From contig CAPZYV010000014.1 of NCBI GenBank assembly GCA_948750805.1, positions 1 through 12,777 on the forward strand: 12,777 bases of DNA. Reading direction: 5' to 3'. The notes beneath the pieces were generated by a model that was not told where the DNA came from, did not search any database, and saw nothing but the letters and a program-made list of their open reading frames with translations. The DNA is from an uncultured Bacilli bacterium (GTDB lineage Bacteria > Bacillota_I > Bacilli_A > RF39 > UBA660). Below are positions 1-6,100 of the stretch, in pieces (position 1 is the first letter of the stretch; every line of letters starts with the position of its first letter). The translations under genes were made by a program, and so were the position numbers.

Positions 1-25
1 ATGTTGTAAAATCAGCAATATTCAT
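1..25 (-). CDS. 5' end of the next gene in the rpsP operon (partial, cut by window edge)
   Basis: An ATG at position 25 lies two bases beyond the rpsP stop codon and opens a frame that stays open to the window edge, reading MNIADFTT. A weak ribosome-binding sequence (AGG, nine bases upstream) overlaps the end of rpsP. In Firmicutes the gene after rpsP is usually khpA (KH-domain RNA-binding protein) or rimM (16S rRNA maturation factor). Eight codons are too few to tell which, so the identity is inferred only from this conserved neighbourhood. Confidence 0.5.
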
Positions 26-27
26 AA

Positions 28-303
28 TTATTTACCTGCTTTTTTTGATTCAGCGTATTTTGCAATAATACCTTCTTTTCTTAAAATTGCTCTAACTGTT
101 TCAGTAGGTTCAGCTCCATTATTTAACCATTTTAAAGCTAATTCTTCATCAACTTTAATTTCAGCTGGTTGTTTAACTGGATTATAAGTACCTACAGCTT
201 CAATAAAACGTCCATCTCTTGGACTTCTTGAATCAGCAGCAACAATACGATAGAATGGTTTTTGTTTAGCTCCCATTCTCTTAAGTCTTAATTTAACTGC
301 CAT
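28..303 (-). CDS. rpsP: 30S ribosomal protein S16
   Basis: This encodes ribosomal protein S16, a small-subunit protein that binds 16S rRNA and helps assemble the 5' and central domains of the 30S particle. The 91-residue product has the normal family length and signature: an N-terminal [20 protein letters not shown] stretch, then [12 protein letters not shown] and a GTYNP motif near residues 38-42. The ATG start is preceded by an ideal Shine-Dalgarno site (AAAGGAGG, seven-base spacer). The gene has its own near-consensus sigma-A promoter just upstream, overlapping the end of cotE. It is followed after two bases by another open frame with no terminator between, as in a normal rpsP operon. Identification is secure. 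Confidence 0.98.
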   Translation of the reverse strand: MAVKLRLKRMGAKQKPFYRIVAADSRSPRDGRFIEAVGTYNPVKQPAEIKVDEELALKWLNNGAEPTETVRAILRKEGIIAKYAESKKAGK

Positions 304-327
304 ATTTGTTCCTCCTTTGTTACTACA

Positions 328-356
328 ATTCTAACAGATATTTATTTAACTGTCAA
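328..356 (-). promoter_or_regulatory. sigma-A promoter of rpsP
   Basis: On the minus strand, TTGACA (351-356) and TAGAAT (328-333) are separated by exactly 17 bases. A TG one base before the -10 makes it an extended -10 promoter. Transcription should start near 321-322, shortly before the rpsP ribosome-binding site. The -35 lies inside a GTCAAC-N8-GTTGAC inverted repeat (352-371) that reaches the cotE stop codon. Confidence 0.85.
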
Positions 357-370
357 CTATTTTTGGTTGA

Positions 371-901
371 CTAGCTTAAATAATCTTCATTTACCGTATT
401 TATTTCACTACTTACGCTTTCTTCATCAAAGTCTTCAATTACTTCATAATCATCAGGGTCTTCTTCCACACTTACTTTAATCATCGTATTTCCTACAACT
501 TCTACCCCTAACTCTTTTTCTATTGATAAGTTAACGCCACCATTATCAATATAAACTTCGGTTACTGTAGGCTGATTTAGACTTCTTACAATTATTTCGG
601 AAGAGTCATTTAAACTAGCACCATCTTTTAATCTGATATTCATTTTATCAGTATAACCAAATCTTTTAGTTGCAACAGATGTTTTAGTATCATTATTATA
701 TGAATACCAAACATTAACATCAAAAGAACCTTCAATGTCTATTTTGCCATTATTATTTTTTCCAGAAAAACTATGATTAATTACCCAACACCCTAAAATA
801 GTATCTGGAGTTTCTTCAGGGCGAATAACAAATTTTGATATGCTATTTTTTTTAGCTTTACCTACAACCGCCTTAGTAACTATCTCTTTATAACTTGCCA
901 C
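371..901 (-). CDS. cotE: Outer spore coat morphogenetic protein, CotE family
   Basis: The product resembles Bacillus CotE, which coats the forespore and recruits outer-coat proteins during sporulation. The 176-residue protein has family length and shows the characteristic N-terminal EIVTKAVVGK segment, the ILGCWVINH motif (residues 35-43), DVNVWYSY (61-68), a KTSVATKR-like strand, and a very acidic C-terminal tail from about residue 146. The start is GTG: the Shine-Dalgarno sequence AGAGGAGG lies seven bases upstream (909-916). It is divergent from the HIT gene and sits upstream of rpsP with no clear terminator between, so read-through into rpsP is possible. A sigma-K-like promoter may lie upstream. 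It is the only sporulation-type gene in the window, so whether the organism really sporulates cannot be judged here. Confidence 0.9.
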   Translation of the reverse strand: MASYKEIVTKAVVGKAKKNSISKFVIRPEETPDTILGCWVINHSFSGKNNNGKIDIEGSFDVNVWYSYNNDTKTSVATKRFGYTDKMNIRLKDGASLNDSSEIIVRSLNQPTVTEVYIDNGGVNLSIEKELGVEVVGNTMIKVSVEEDPDDYEVIEDFDEESVSSEINTVNEDYLS

Positions 902-908
902 TTTTATT

Positions 909-916
909 CCTCCTCT
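909..916 (-). promoter_or_regulatory. Shine-Dalgarno site fixing the GTG start of cotE
   Basis: AGAGGAGG on the minus strand is seven bases before GTG at 901. This supports GTG as the initiation codon, with the conserved CotE N-terminus beginning right there. Confidence 0.8.
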
Positions 917-920
917 AATT

Positions 921-947
921 TAATCTATGCAAAGGTATGATAAAAGT
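921..947 (-). promoter_or_regulatory. Possible sigma-K-like promoter of cotE
   Basis: On the minus strand CATAGATTA (921-929) fits the sigma-K -10 consensus CATAnnnTA. The AC dinucleotide typical of the sigma-K -35 stands 16 bases upstream (946-947). In Bacillus subtilis cotE is driven by the mother-cell sigma factors E and K. The implied transcript start falls at the edge of the Shine-Dalgarno site, which is tight, and the -35 flanks do not match, so this is tentative. Confidence 0.35.
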
Positions 948-966
948 ACACTTTTTTTCTAATTTT

Positions 967-975
967 TGTTATAAT
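967..975 (+). promoter_or_regulatory. Extended -10 promoter of the HIT gene
   Basis: TGTTATAAT is a perfect extended -10 element, 17 bases before the HIT start codon. The expected -35 region (947-952, TACACT) is poor, as is common for extended -10 promoters. It shares the intergenic region with the divergent cotE. Confidence 0.6.
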
Positions 976-992
976 TATATAGGTGATTAAAA

Positions 993-1367
993 ATGGATTG
1001 TATTTTTTGTAAAATTAGAAACGGAGAAATACCAAGTAAAAATTTATATGAAGATGAATATGTTATGGTAATTATGGATGTTAATCCATCAGTAGACGGA
1101 CATATGCTTGTAATACCTAAAAAACATTATACAGACTATATGGAATTAGATGATAAAATTATTGCTCATATGTATAATGTTGCTAAAATAATGGGTAATA
1201 AAATCATCGAAAAATTAAGTGCTAATTCCATAACTCTTCTAATGAATTATGGCGATGACCAAATAGTTAAACATGTTCATCTACACTTATTACCAAATTA
1301 TATAAATGGTTACAAAATTGGACCTCAAAGAACAATTGAAGAAAATTATGAGCTATTAAGCAATTAA
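993..1367 (+). CDS. HIT-family (histidine triad) nucleotide hydrolase
   Basis: Histidine triad proteins hydrolyse or transfer nucleotides from phosphoramidate or phosphoanhydride substrates such as AMP conjugates. The 124-residue protein starts with the family's CIFCKI segment, in which C3 and C6 probably help bind zinc. It carries the DGHMLVIPKKHY core (about 35-46) and ends with the triad HVHLHLLP (94-101), where the middle histidine (96) is the expected nucleophile; the conserved Gln at 90 precedes it. It is slightly shorter than the usual 130-145 residues. The start follows an AGGTGAT ribosome-binding site (981-987). It is the only plus-strand gene, convergent with a small peptide ORF and sharing a terminator with it. 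The family is certain; the natural substrate is not known. Confidence 0.93.
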   Translation: MDCIFCKIRNGEIPSKNLYEDEYVMVIMDVNPSVDGHMLVIPKKHYTDYMELDDKIIAHMYNVAKIMGNKIIEKLSANSITLLMNYGDDQIVKHVHLHLLPNYINGYKIGPQRTIEENYELLSN

Positions 1368-1393
1368 AAACCGGGATTAATCCCGATTTTTTT
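1366..1393. terminator. Bidirectional terminator between the HIT gene and the peptide ORF
   Basis: A perfect palindrome CGGGA-TTAA-TCCCG (1372-1385) is followed on the plus strand by ATTTTTTTA and on the minus strand by GTTTTTAA. It can therefore stop transcription from both convergent genes. The minus-strand ORF stop codon (1392-1394) lies just before the hairpin. Confidence 0.88.
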
Positions 1394-1526
1394 ATCGAAA
1401 TAAAAATAAGACTAATAATTTTATTTTAATTATTTGATTAGCATTAACTACTATTCTCTTAAATAATTTATGAATAGCTGTAATACCACCACTTATTTTT
1501 ATTAAATCTATATCTTTTAAAACCAT
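1392..1526 (-). CDS. Candidate double-glycine leader peptide (bacteriocin or pheromone type)
   Basis: This 44-residue ORF begins MVLKDIDLIKISGG, which fits the double-glycine leader consensus L-S-x-x-E-L-x-x-I-x-G-G at nearly every key position: Leu -12, Asp in place of Glu at -8, Leu -7, Ile -4 and Gly-Gly at -2/-1. Such leaders are cut after GG by peptidase-containing ABC transporters during export. The predicted 30-residue mature part has no acidic residue, about six Lys/Arg, and a hydrophobic C-terminal end, so it is cationic and amphipathic. An AGAAAGG ribosome-binding site lies six bases upstream of ATG (1533-1539), and the ORF ends at a hairpin terminator. A TATGAT at 1562-1567 is the best -10, without a good -35. 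No transporter, immunity gene or peptidase is visible nearby. A chance ORF in AT-rich DNA cannot be excluded. Confidence 0.5.
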   Translation of the reverse strand: MVLKDIDLIKISGGITAIHKLFKRIVVNANQIIKIKLLVLFLFR

Positions 1527-1532
1527 TTTATA

Positions 1533-1539
1533 CCTTTCT
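1533..1539 (-). promoter_or_regulatory. Shine-Dalgarno site of the double-glycine peptide ORF
   Basis: AGAAAGG on the minus strand with a six-base TATAAA spacer before ATG at 1526. Its presence and correct spacing are the main argument that this short ORF is translated. Confidence 0.55.
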
Positions 1540-1730
1540 AACGAGTGAGCACTTTAAGATTATCATATAAAATATAACTTAGCAAGAAAAATAATTAGGA
1601 CAATATAAATTTAATAATTGAAATTTTACTCTTGTTTATATCTGACTATTTCTTACATAATACCAAGTTCATTATTCACACTTTTTTCTTTATAATTATC
1701 TAATTTATTTATTAAGTAAAAAATTAGCCT
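1540..1730. other. AT-rich intergenic stretch without a recognisable gene
   Basis: Between the peptide ORF and the recD2-operon terminator I see no ORF with a ribosome-binding site, no RNA gene fold and no repeat. It probably holds the promoter of the peptide ORF, but no convincing -35/-10 pair stands out. A short AGTG-CT-CACT palindrome (1544-1553) lies in the presumed peptide leader. Confidence 0.6.
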
Positions 1731-1759
1731 AACAAAAACTATTGTCAATTCGACAATAG
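1731..1759 (-). terminator. Rho-independent terminator of the mtaB-recD2 operon
   Basis: An eight-base-pair stem CTATTGTC/GACAATAG (1739-1746 with 1752-1759) with a five-base loop is followed on the minus strand by TTTTTGTT. It lies a few bases after the stop of the 51-residue peptide gene and closes the five-gene run. Confidence 0.88.
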
Positions 1760-1764
1760 CTATT

Positions 1765-1920
1765 TTACTTCATTGCATTTAATTTATTATTTGCAATATC
1801 CATTGCATTATTAACTAATTTAGTAGCTTTTTTCTTAGTATCTTTACAAGTTAGACAATAAGCCATCATTCCGGCCCCAACACCCATGGCCATTAAGCTT
1901 CCTACCATCATTTTTTTCAT
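1765..1920 (-). CDS. Small Met-rich single-pass membrane protein, unknown function
   Basis: This 51-residue ORF is not a family I can name. It has a two-Lys start (MKKMMVGSLM), a Gly/Met-rich hydrophobic segment at about residues 4-23 that could cross the membrane, a CLTC pair (22-25), then a Lys-rich segment and a polar, probably helical tail ending NNKLNAMK. Nine of 51 residues are Met. Size and layout recall YtxH-like small membrane proteins, but that is only a resemblance. Translation is well supported: GAGGTGG (1927-1933) stands six bases before ATG. The start lies 25 bases after the recD2 stop and a terminator follows at once, so it is the last gene of the recD2 operon. Confidence 0.75.
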   Translation of the reverse strand: MKKMMVGSLMAMGVGAGMMAYCLTCKDTKKKATKLVNNAMDIANNKLNAMK

Positions 1921-1926
1921 GTTAAT

Positions 1927-1933
1927 CCACCTC
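1927..1933 (-). promoter_or_regulatory. Strong Shine-Dalgarno site of the 51-residue peptide gene
   Basis: GAGGTGG with a six-base spacer to ATG at 1920, in the short gap after recD2. It is one of the better ribosome-binding sites in the window and supports the small gene as real. Confidence 0.75.
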
Positions 1934-1945
1934 ATTAGTATTATG

Positions 1946-4144
1946 TCACTTTTGATAAAATTTATACGTCAATTTGTCCTTTAATGTTGTTTTTCTTTGA
2001 CTTGAATAATCATTATTAACTGCCATCATAAAGGCATTTGCTTCCCCAATAATTACCAAACTTTTTTTAGCCCGAGAAACACCTGTATATATAAGTTTAT
2101 TATAAAGCATTTTATAATAACTTCTAGAAATTGGCAAAATAACATGCGAAAATTCGCTTCCTTGACTTTTATGAATAGTTATAGCATAAGCATGCTTTAC
2201 TTGAAACATATCTTCTTTAGTATATTCTACTTTATTTCCTTCAAAATCAATAATAACTGTATCTTTTTTACCACTTAATTTATTAATTTTTCTAATATAA
2301 CCTATATCACCATTAAAGACATTGCAATCAGGATTATTTTGTAGCTGCAACACTTTATCGTTTTCTCGATAAGTAACTTCTCCAATTCTAATTTCTTCTT
2401 TTTTATTATCAAAAGGATTAAATAATTCTTGCAAAGATATATTTAAATTATCAATACCATTTTCTCCTTTATACATCGGAGCTAGTATTTGAATATCATT
2501 TTCATTTAAGCCTTTATTTTTACTCATACAGCATATTTTTTTTATCATATCTTTAATATATTTGCTATCTGCTTCTAAAAAATTATAATCATCTTTTTGA
2601 CTTATAAAATCTTCGGCTAAATCTTTATTTTTAATTTCTAAAGCTAAATATGGTATATAAGAGTTTTCACTTTGACGATAAATTCGTTCTAAAGGACAAA
2701 AAGTAAATAAATCACTTTCAATTAAATCGTTTAAAATAAGGCCAGCGCCTACAGAAGGCAACTGAAATACATCTCCGACCATAATTAGCTGCACATTACT
2801 TCTAATTCCCTTTAAAAGAGCATTAAATAGATTTATATCAATCATACTCATTTCATCAACAATTATTAAATTTTCATTAGTTTTATGAAATTCATTAACT
2901 CCAAAATTATTAGTATCTTTATTCCATTTTAAATACCTATGGATAGTCATTGCTGGAAGACCTGTTGCCATACTCATTTTTTTACTTGCTCTACCAGTTG
3001 GTGCTAAAAGAGCTATATTAGCCATTGTTTCTAAAGGAGAAAAATTATGCATTTTTATATATAATTTAACAATGGCATTAATTATTGTTGTTTTACCAGT
3101 ACCAGGTCCTCCTGATATAATTGTAACTTTGTTTTCTAAAGCTTTTTTTATAGCTTGTTTTTGGTCTTCATTATATTTAACTTTTACTTCTTCTTCTAAT
3201 TCTGCTATTTCTTTATCAAATTCATAAATAGGAGTAGAATTAAGGGTATTTAAGGAATATAAATTATCAGCAATTTCTTCTTCAGCTTCATAGTTTTCTC
3301 TTAAATAATATAAATTATCGGAAACAACTATTTTATTATCTTCTTCCAAAGCATAAATGATACTATCAAAAGCGACATCATCAATAGTTATATCAAACTC
3401 TCTTTTTAAAGTATCTTTTATTTCTTCTTCATAATGATAAGTATCTCCGTTATTAAAGCTTAATCTTTTCATGGCTTCTACAATACAAGCTTTTAAGCGT
3501 ATTTCATCACATTCTTCATGGCTGTTTTTATATATTGTATCTATTTTATTAAAATCTAAAATTTCACATAAAACATATAAATCAGATTCTATTATGTATT
3601 TAGTTGCAGCTTGATATTTTTTATATATTTTGGTAGCTTCATTAATAGAAAAGCCTAATTCTTTTAATTTTATTAAGGAATCATCGGCATCAGAATATGC
3701 CATTAATGAATCATAAATACTTTTTATTTTATCTTCTTTTAAACCAGCAATACCATTTAATACTTCTTTATTATCTTTTATTTTATTTATAGCATCAATT
3801 CCTAATTTTTCAACTATTTTAATTGCAGTTTTCTCCCCACAACCTTTTACAAGTGAGCTTGATAAAAAAGCAATTACGGCATCTTCACTAGTTAATTCTT
3901 CTTTTTTATAGCTATCTACTTTATATTGAAATCCAAAACGCTCATGTTTTAGAGAACTTCCATATAAAATAAATGTCTCTTCCGAATTAATATCTAAAAA
4001 AGTACCCGTAATTGTAACAGTTTTATTTATATATTCTTCCATTGTAACATCATTAGTTTCTTTTACACGAAAAACAGCGACTACATAGCCGTTTTCTTTG
4101 TTTTGATAAATTATATTGCGTATTTTACCTTTGATGTAATTCAT
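1946..4144 (-). CDS. recD2: RecD2-type SF1B DNA helicase (ATP-dependent RecD-like)
   Basis: RecD2 is a 5'-3' superfamily 1B helicase that works without RecBC and affects repair and replication-fork stability. The 732-residue protein has family length and order: an N-terminal OB-like region, helix-hairpin-helix segments near 95-150 (LVKGCGEKTAIKIVEKLG), then the helicase core. The core shows Walker A GGPGTGKTT (345-353), motif Ia APTGRASKKM (381-390), Walker B IIVDEMSM (427-434), motif III GDVFQLPSVGAG (457-468), LERIYRQ (485-491), ITIHKSQGSEF (655-665) and YTGVSRAKK (686-694). The AAGGAG ribosome-binding site stands seven bases before ATG. It starts 15 bases after the 202-residue unknown gene. 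The stop is TGA, the only one I found in the window, and a downstream small gene uses the following bases. Confidence 0.96.
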   Translation of the reverse strand: MNYIKGKIRNIIYQNKENGYVVAVFRVKETNDVTMEEYINKTVTITGTFLDINSEETFILYGSSLKHERFGFQYKVDSYKKEELTSEDAVIAFLSSSLVKGCGEKTAIKIVEKLGIDAINKIKDNKEVLNGIAGLKEDKIKSIYDSLMAYSDADDSLIKLKELGFSINEATKIYKKYQAATKYIIESDLYVLCEILDFNKIDTIYKNSHEECDEIRLKACIVEAMKRLSFNNGDTYHYEEEIKDTLKREFDITIDDVAFDSIIYALEEDNKIVVSDNLYYLRENYEAEEEIADNLYSLNTLNSTPIYEFDKEIAELEEEVKVKYNEDQKQAIKKALENKVTIISGGPGTGKTTIINAIVKLYIKMHNFSPLETMANIALLAPTGRASKKMSMATGLPAMTIHRYLKWNKDTNNFGVNEFHKTNENLIIVDEMSMIDINLFNALLKGIRSNVQLIMVGDVFQLPSVGAGLILNDLIESDLFTFCPLERIYRQSENSYIPYLALEIKNKDLAEDFISQKDDYNFLEADSKYIKDMIKKICCMSKNKGLNENDIQILAPMYKGENGIDNLNISLQELFNPFDNKKEEIRIGEVTYRENDKVLQLQNNPDCNVFNGDIGYIRKINKLSGKKDTVIIDFEGNKVEYTKEDMFQVKHAYAITIHKSQGSEFSHVILPISRSYYKMLYNKLIYTGVSRAKKSLVIIGEANAFMMAVNNDYSSQRKTTLKDKLTYKFYQK

Positions 4145-4159
4145 AAAACTGCTCCTTAT

Positions 4160-4768
4160 TTATCTACCCTTTTTAAAACTTTCAAAATCAACTACTTTTC
4201 CTCTGTCAGGAAATTTTTTATCTCTTGTAAACATGGAGTCATATATATTAAAAGTACCTTTTTCTAAGCCATCATAAAAAGCTTTTTCTAACTCAAAACT
4301 TACAAATGCATAATCAAAGCCGATGGAAGTTTCACATCCACCATAAATTTGACCATTAGCTAGGTCAATCATCCATAAATTACCATCTTCATCCAAAGCT
4401 TGAGTTCTTGACTTATCGATATAATATTTGAGACCATTTACAGTAAAGAATAATCTACCATCATGTTCTGGTTTTAGTAAAGTGTTTTCTCCTAATTTTT
4501 GTATTCTATTAGGGGCAATTCTATTCAAAGCATTATTAAGTGCTGTAGATATGCTTCCCATTAGTTTATGCTTTTTAGGGGATTGAGATTTTAAATCCCT
4601 ATATCTATCTGAAGGCGAAATAACTCCTGTTACAATTAATTTGTCTGGATTGTCAGGCACTTCAACTCTTTTAACTTTAAAAGTATATTCTACGCTTTCG
4701 CTTGTAGAAGTTACTTCAAAAGGACTCTTTGACTTTTCATCTTTTGCCCAATCATATAATTCCGCCAT
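4160..4768 (-). CDS. Conserved-looking protein of unknown function (202 residues)
   Basis: I do not recognise this family. The frame is open further upstream to 4813, but that would overlap mtaB. The ATG at 4768 has an AGGTGAT ribosome-binding site (4772-4778) and clears the mtaB stop by 17 bases, so it is the better start. The protein begins MAELYDWAKDEKSKSPFEVT and has no signal peptide or membrane segment. It seems to hold two strand-rich parts: residues about 20-55 (VEYTFKVKRVEV, KLIVTGVISP) and about 105-150, with FFTVNGLKYYID and DGNLWMIDLANGQIYGG. The charged tail ends VVDFESFKKGR. Slightly less AT-rich than its neighbours by eye. It lies between mtaB and recD2 with 15-17 base gaps, so it is cotranscribed with them. 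Confidence 0.8.
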   Translation of the reverse strand: MAELYDWAKDEKSKSPFEVTSTSESVEYTFKVKRVEVPDNPDKLIVTGVISPSDRYRDLKSQSPKKHKLMGSISTALNNALNRIAPNRIQKLGENTLLKPEHDGRLFFTVNGLKYYIDKSRTQALDEDGNLWMIDLANGQIYGGCETSIGFDYAFVSFELEKAFYDGLEKGTFNIYDSMFTRDKKFPDRGKVVDFESFKKGR

Positions 4769-4771
4769 GAT

Positions 4772-4778
4772 ATCACCT
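4772..4778 (-). promoter_or_regulatory. Shine-Dalgarno site choosing the internal ATG of the 202-residue gene
   Basis: AGGTGAT with a three-base spacer to ATG 4768. AGGTGAT pairs with the far 3' end of 16S rRNA (GAUCACCU), which explains the short spacer. It supports the shorter protein, free of overlap with mtaB. Confidence 0.7.
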
Positions 4779-4785
4779 AGTTTAA

Positions 4786-6078
4786 TTATAAACTTATTTC
4801 TTCTTTTATACAAGATATTATCTCAGCTATTGCTATATTATCTTCTATTTTAATTATTTTACATTTATATTTATTATTTAATAAATATTCACCTTTTAAA
4901 AATATTTTAAGATAATTTGAGGTATGGCCTACTGTATAAATAGAAACATATTCTTCTGTTAATACTTCTACTTCTTTATTTAAAAATTTATTTAAATAGT
5001 TATTTTCTAATATATTAGATAAATTTAATAATTTCTGAGCCCTTTCCTTTTTTGTTTTTTCATCAACTTGAGGCATTTTACTAGCTATAGTACCTGTCCT
5101 TAAAGAATAGGGAAATACATGAATCTTACTAAAATTGATAATTTTACAAAATTCTAAATATTCTTTGAAATCATCATCTGTTTCATAAGGATGCCCTACA
5201 ATTGCATCAGTTGTAATCGAAATATCTGGTCTTATACTTCTAATTATTGTTATCTTATTTTTAAAGTATTCTTTATCATACTTACGATTCATTTTCTTTA
5301 AGATGTTATCACTGCCACTTTGAAGTGGTATATGTAAATGATTACATATTTTATGACTATTTTTTAAAACATTTAAAAATTTATCATTTAATTCCGTTAT
5401 TTCAATACTTGAAATACGTATTCGTTCTAATCCTTCTATTCTTTCTAGTTCTATTAATAAATCACTTAAATCTAACCCATTAGAATTATAAGAGCCTGTG
5501 TGAATACCTGTTAAAACTATTTCTTTATGACCATTCAAAACTAATGTTTTAGCTTCTTTTAAAACTTCATTGAAATCTTTGCTTCTAATGCTTCCTCTTA
5601 CGTATGGAATTATACAATAAGAACAAAAATTATTACATCCATCTTGAATCTTAATAAAAGCTCTTGTGTGAGTTGTAAATTTTTCTATTTGCATGTCTTC
5701 AAAATCTAAATCACGATTATTTGTAAAATAAGTATACTTTTTATGTTCTTCCAGATAGTTATCAATTATATTTACTATTTCACTTTTCTTTTTATTACCA
5801 ATTAAAATATCAACATTTAATTCTTGATAAATTTCTTGATTATTTTGAGCACTACACCCGCATACGACTAAAATTGCTTTTTCATGTTCTCTTCTTGCTT
5901 TTCTAACAAGTTTTTTGGATTTAGCATCAGCCATATTAGTTACACTACATGTATTAATTATAATTATATCAGGATTTTCTGTATCATAAAGATAGCCAGA
6001 ACTTAATAATCGCTCCAGCATAAATTCACTTTCATATGTATTAACTTTACATCCTAATGTTATAATATTAAACTTCAT
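4786..6078 (-). CDS. mtaB: tRNA t6A37 methylthiotransferase MtaB (radical SAM)
   Basis: MtaB adds a methylthio group to N6-threonylcarbamoyladenosine at position 37 of ANN-decoding tRNAs, giving ms2t6A and stabilising codon-anticodon pairing. The 430-residue protein has all the parts. The N-terminal UPF0004 domain begins ITLGCKVNTYESE (Cys10), with INTCSVTNMADAKSKK (Cys44) and VVCGCSAQ (Cys73 and Cys75) supplying the second cluster. The radical SAM motif CNNFCSYC has cysteines 148, 152 and 155. LHIPLQSGSD is also present, and there is a C-terminal TRAM region. The IPYVRG and TNMADAKSKK wording fits MtaB rather than MiaB or RimO. ATG follows GGGGGA with a six-base spacer. It sits 22 bases after the membrane-protein gene, in the recD2 operon. 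Confidence 0.93.
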   Translation of the reverse strand: MKFNIITLGCKVNTYESEFMLERLLSSGYLYDTENPDIIIINTCSVTNMADAKSKKLVRKARREHEKAILVVCGCSAQNNQEIYQELNVDILIGNKKKSEIVNIIDNYLEEHKKYTYFTNNRDLDFEDMQIEKFTTHTRAFIKIQDGCNNFCSYCIIPYVRGSIRSKDFNEVLKEAKTLVLNGHKEIVLTGIHTGSYNSNGLDLSDLLIELERIEGLERIRISSIEITELNDKFLNVLKNSHKICNHLHIPLQSGSDNILKKMNRKYDKEYFKNKITIIRSIRPDISITTDAIVGHPYETDDDFKEYLEFCKIINFSKIHVFPYSLRTGTIASKMPQVDEKTKKERAQKLLNLSNILENNYLNKFLNKEVEVLTEEYVSIYTVGHTSNYLKIFLKGEYLLNNKYKCKIIKIEDNIAIAEIISCIKEEISL

Positions 6079-6100
6079 AATTATTCCCCCATTATTAATT

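Noticed and set aside
1468..1505. Tiny plus-strand ORF starting at the ATG near 1470
   Set aside because: Only eleven codons, no ribosome-binding site, antisense to the better-supported peptide ORF.
4769..4813. Longer N-terminus of the 202-residue protein, overlapping mtaB
   Set aside because: No ribosome-binding site at the far start and an overlap of 28 bases with mtaB, whereas AGGTGAT fits the ATG at 4768.
4641..4853. Plus-strand open frame of 70 codons across the mtaB/unknown gene boundary
   Set aside because: It lies antisense to two well-supported genes, has a low-complexity Ser/Leu-rich product and no ribosome-binding site.
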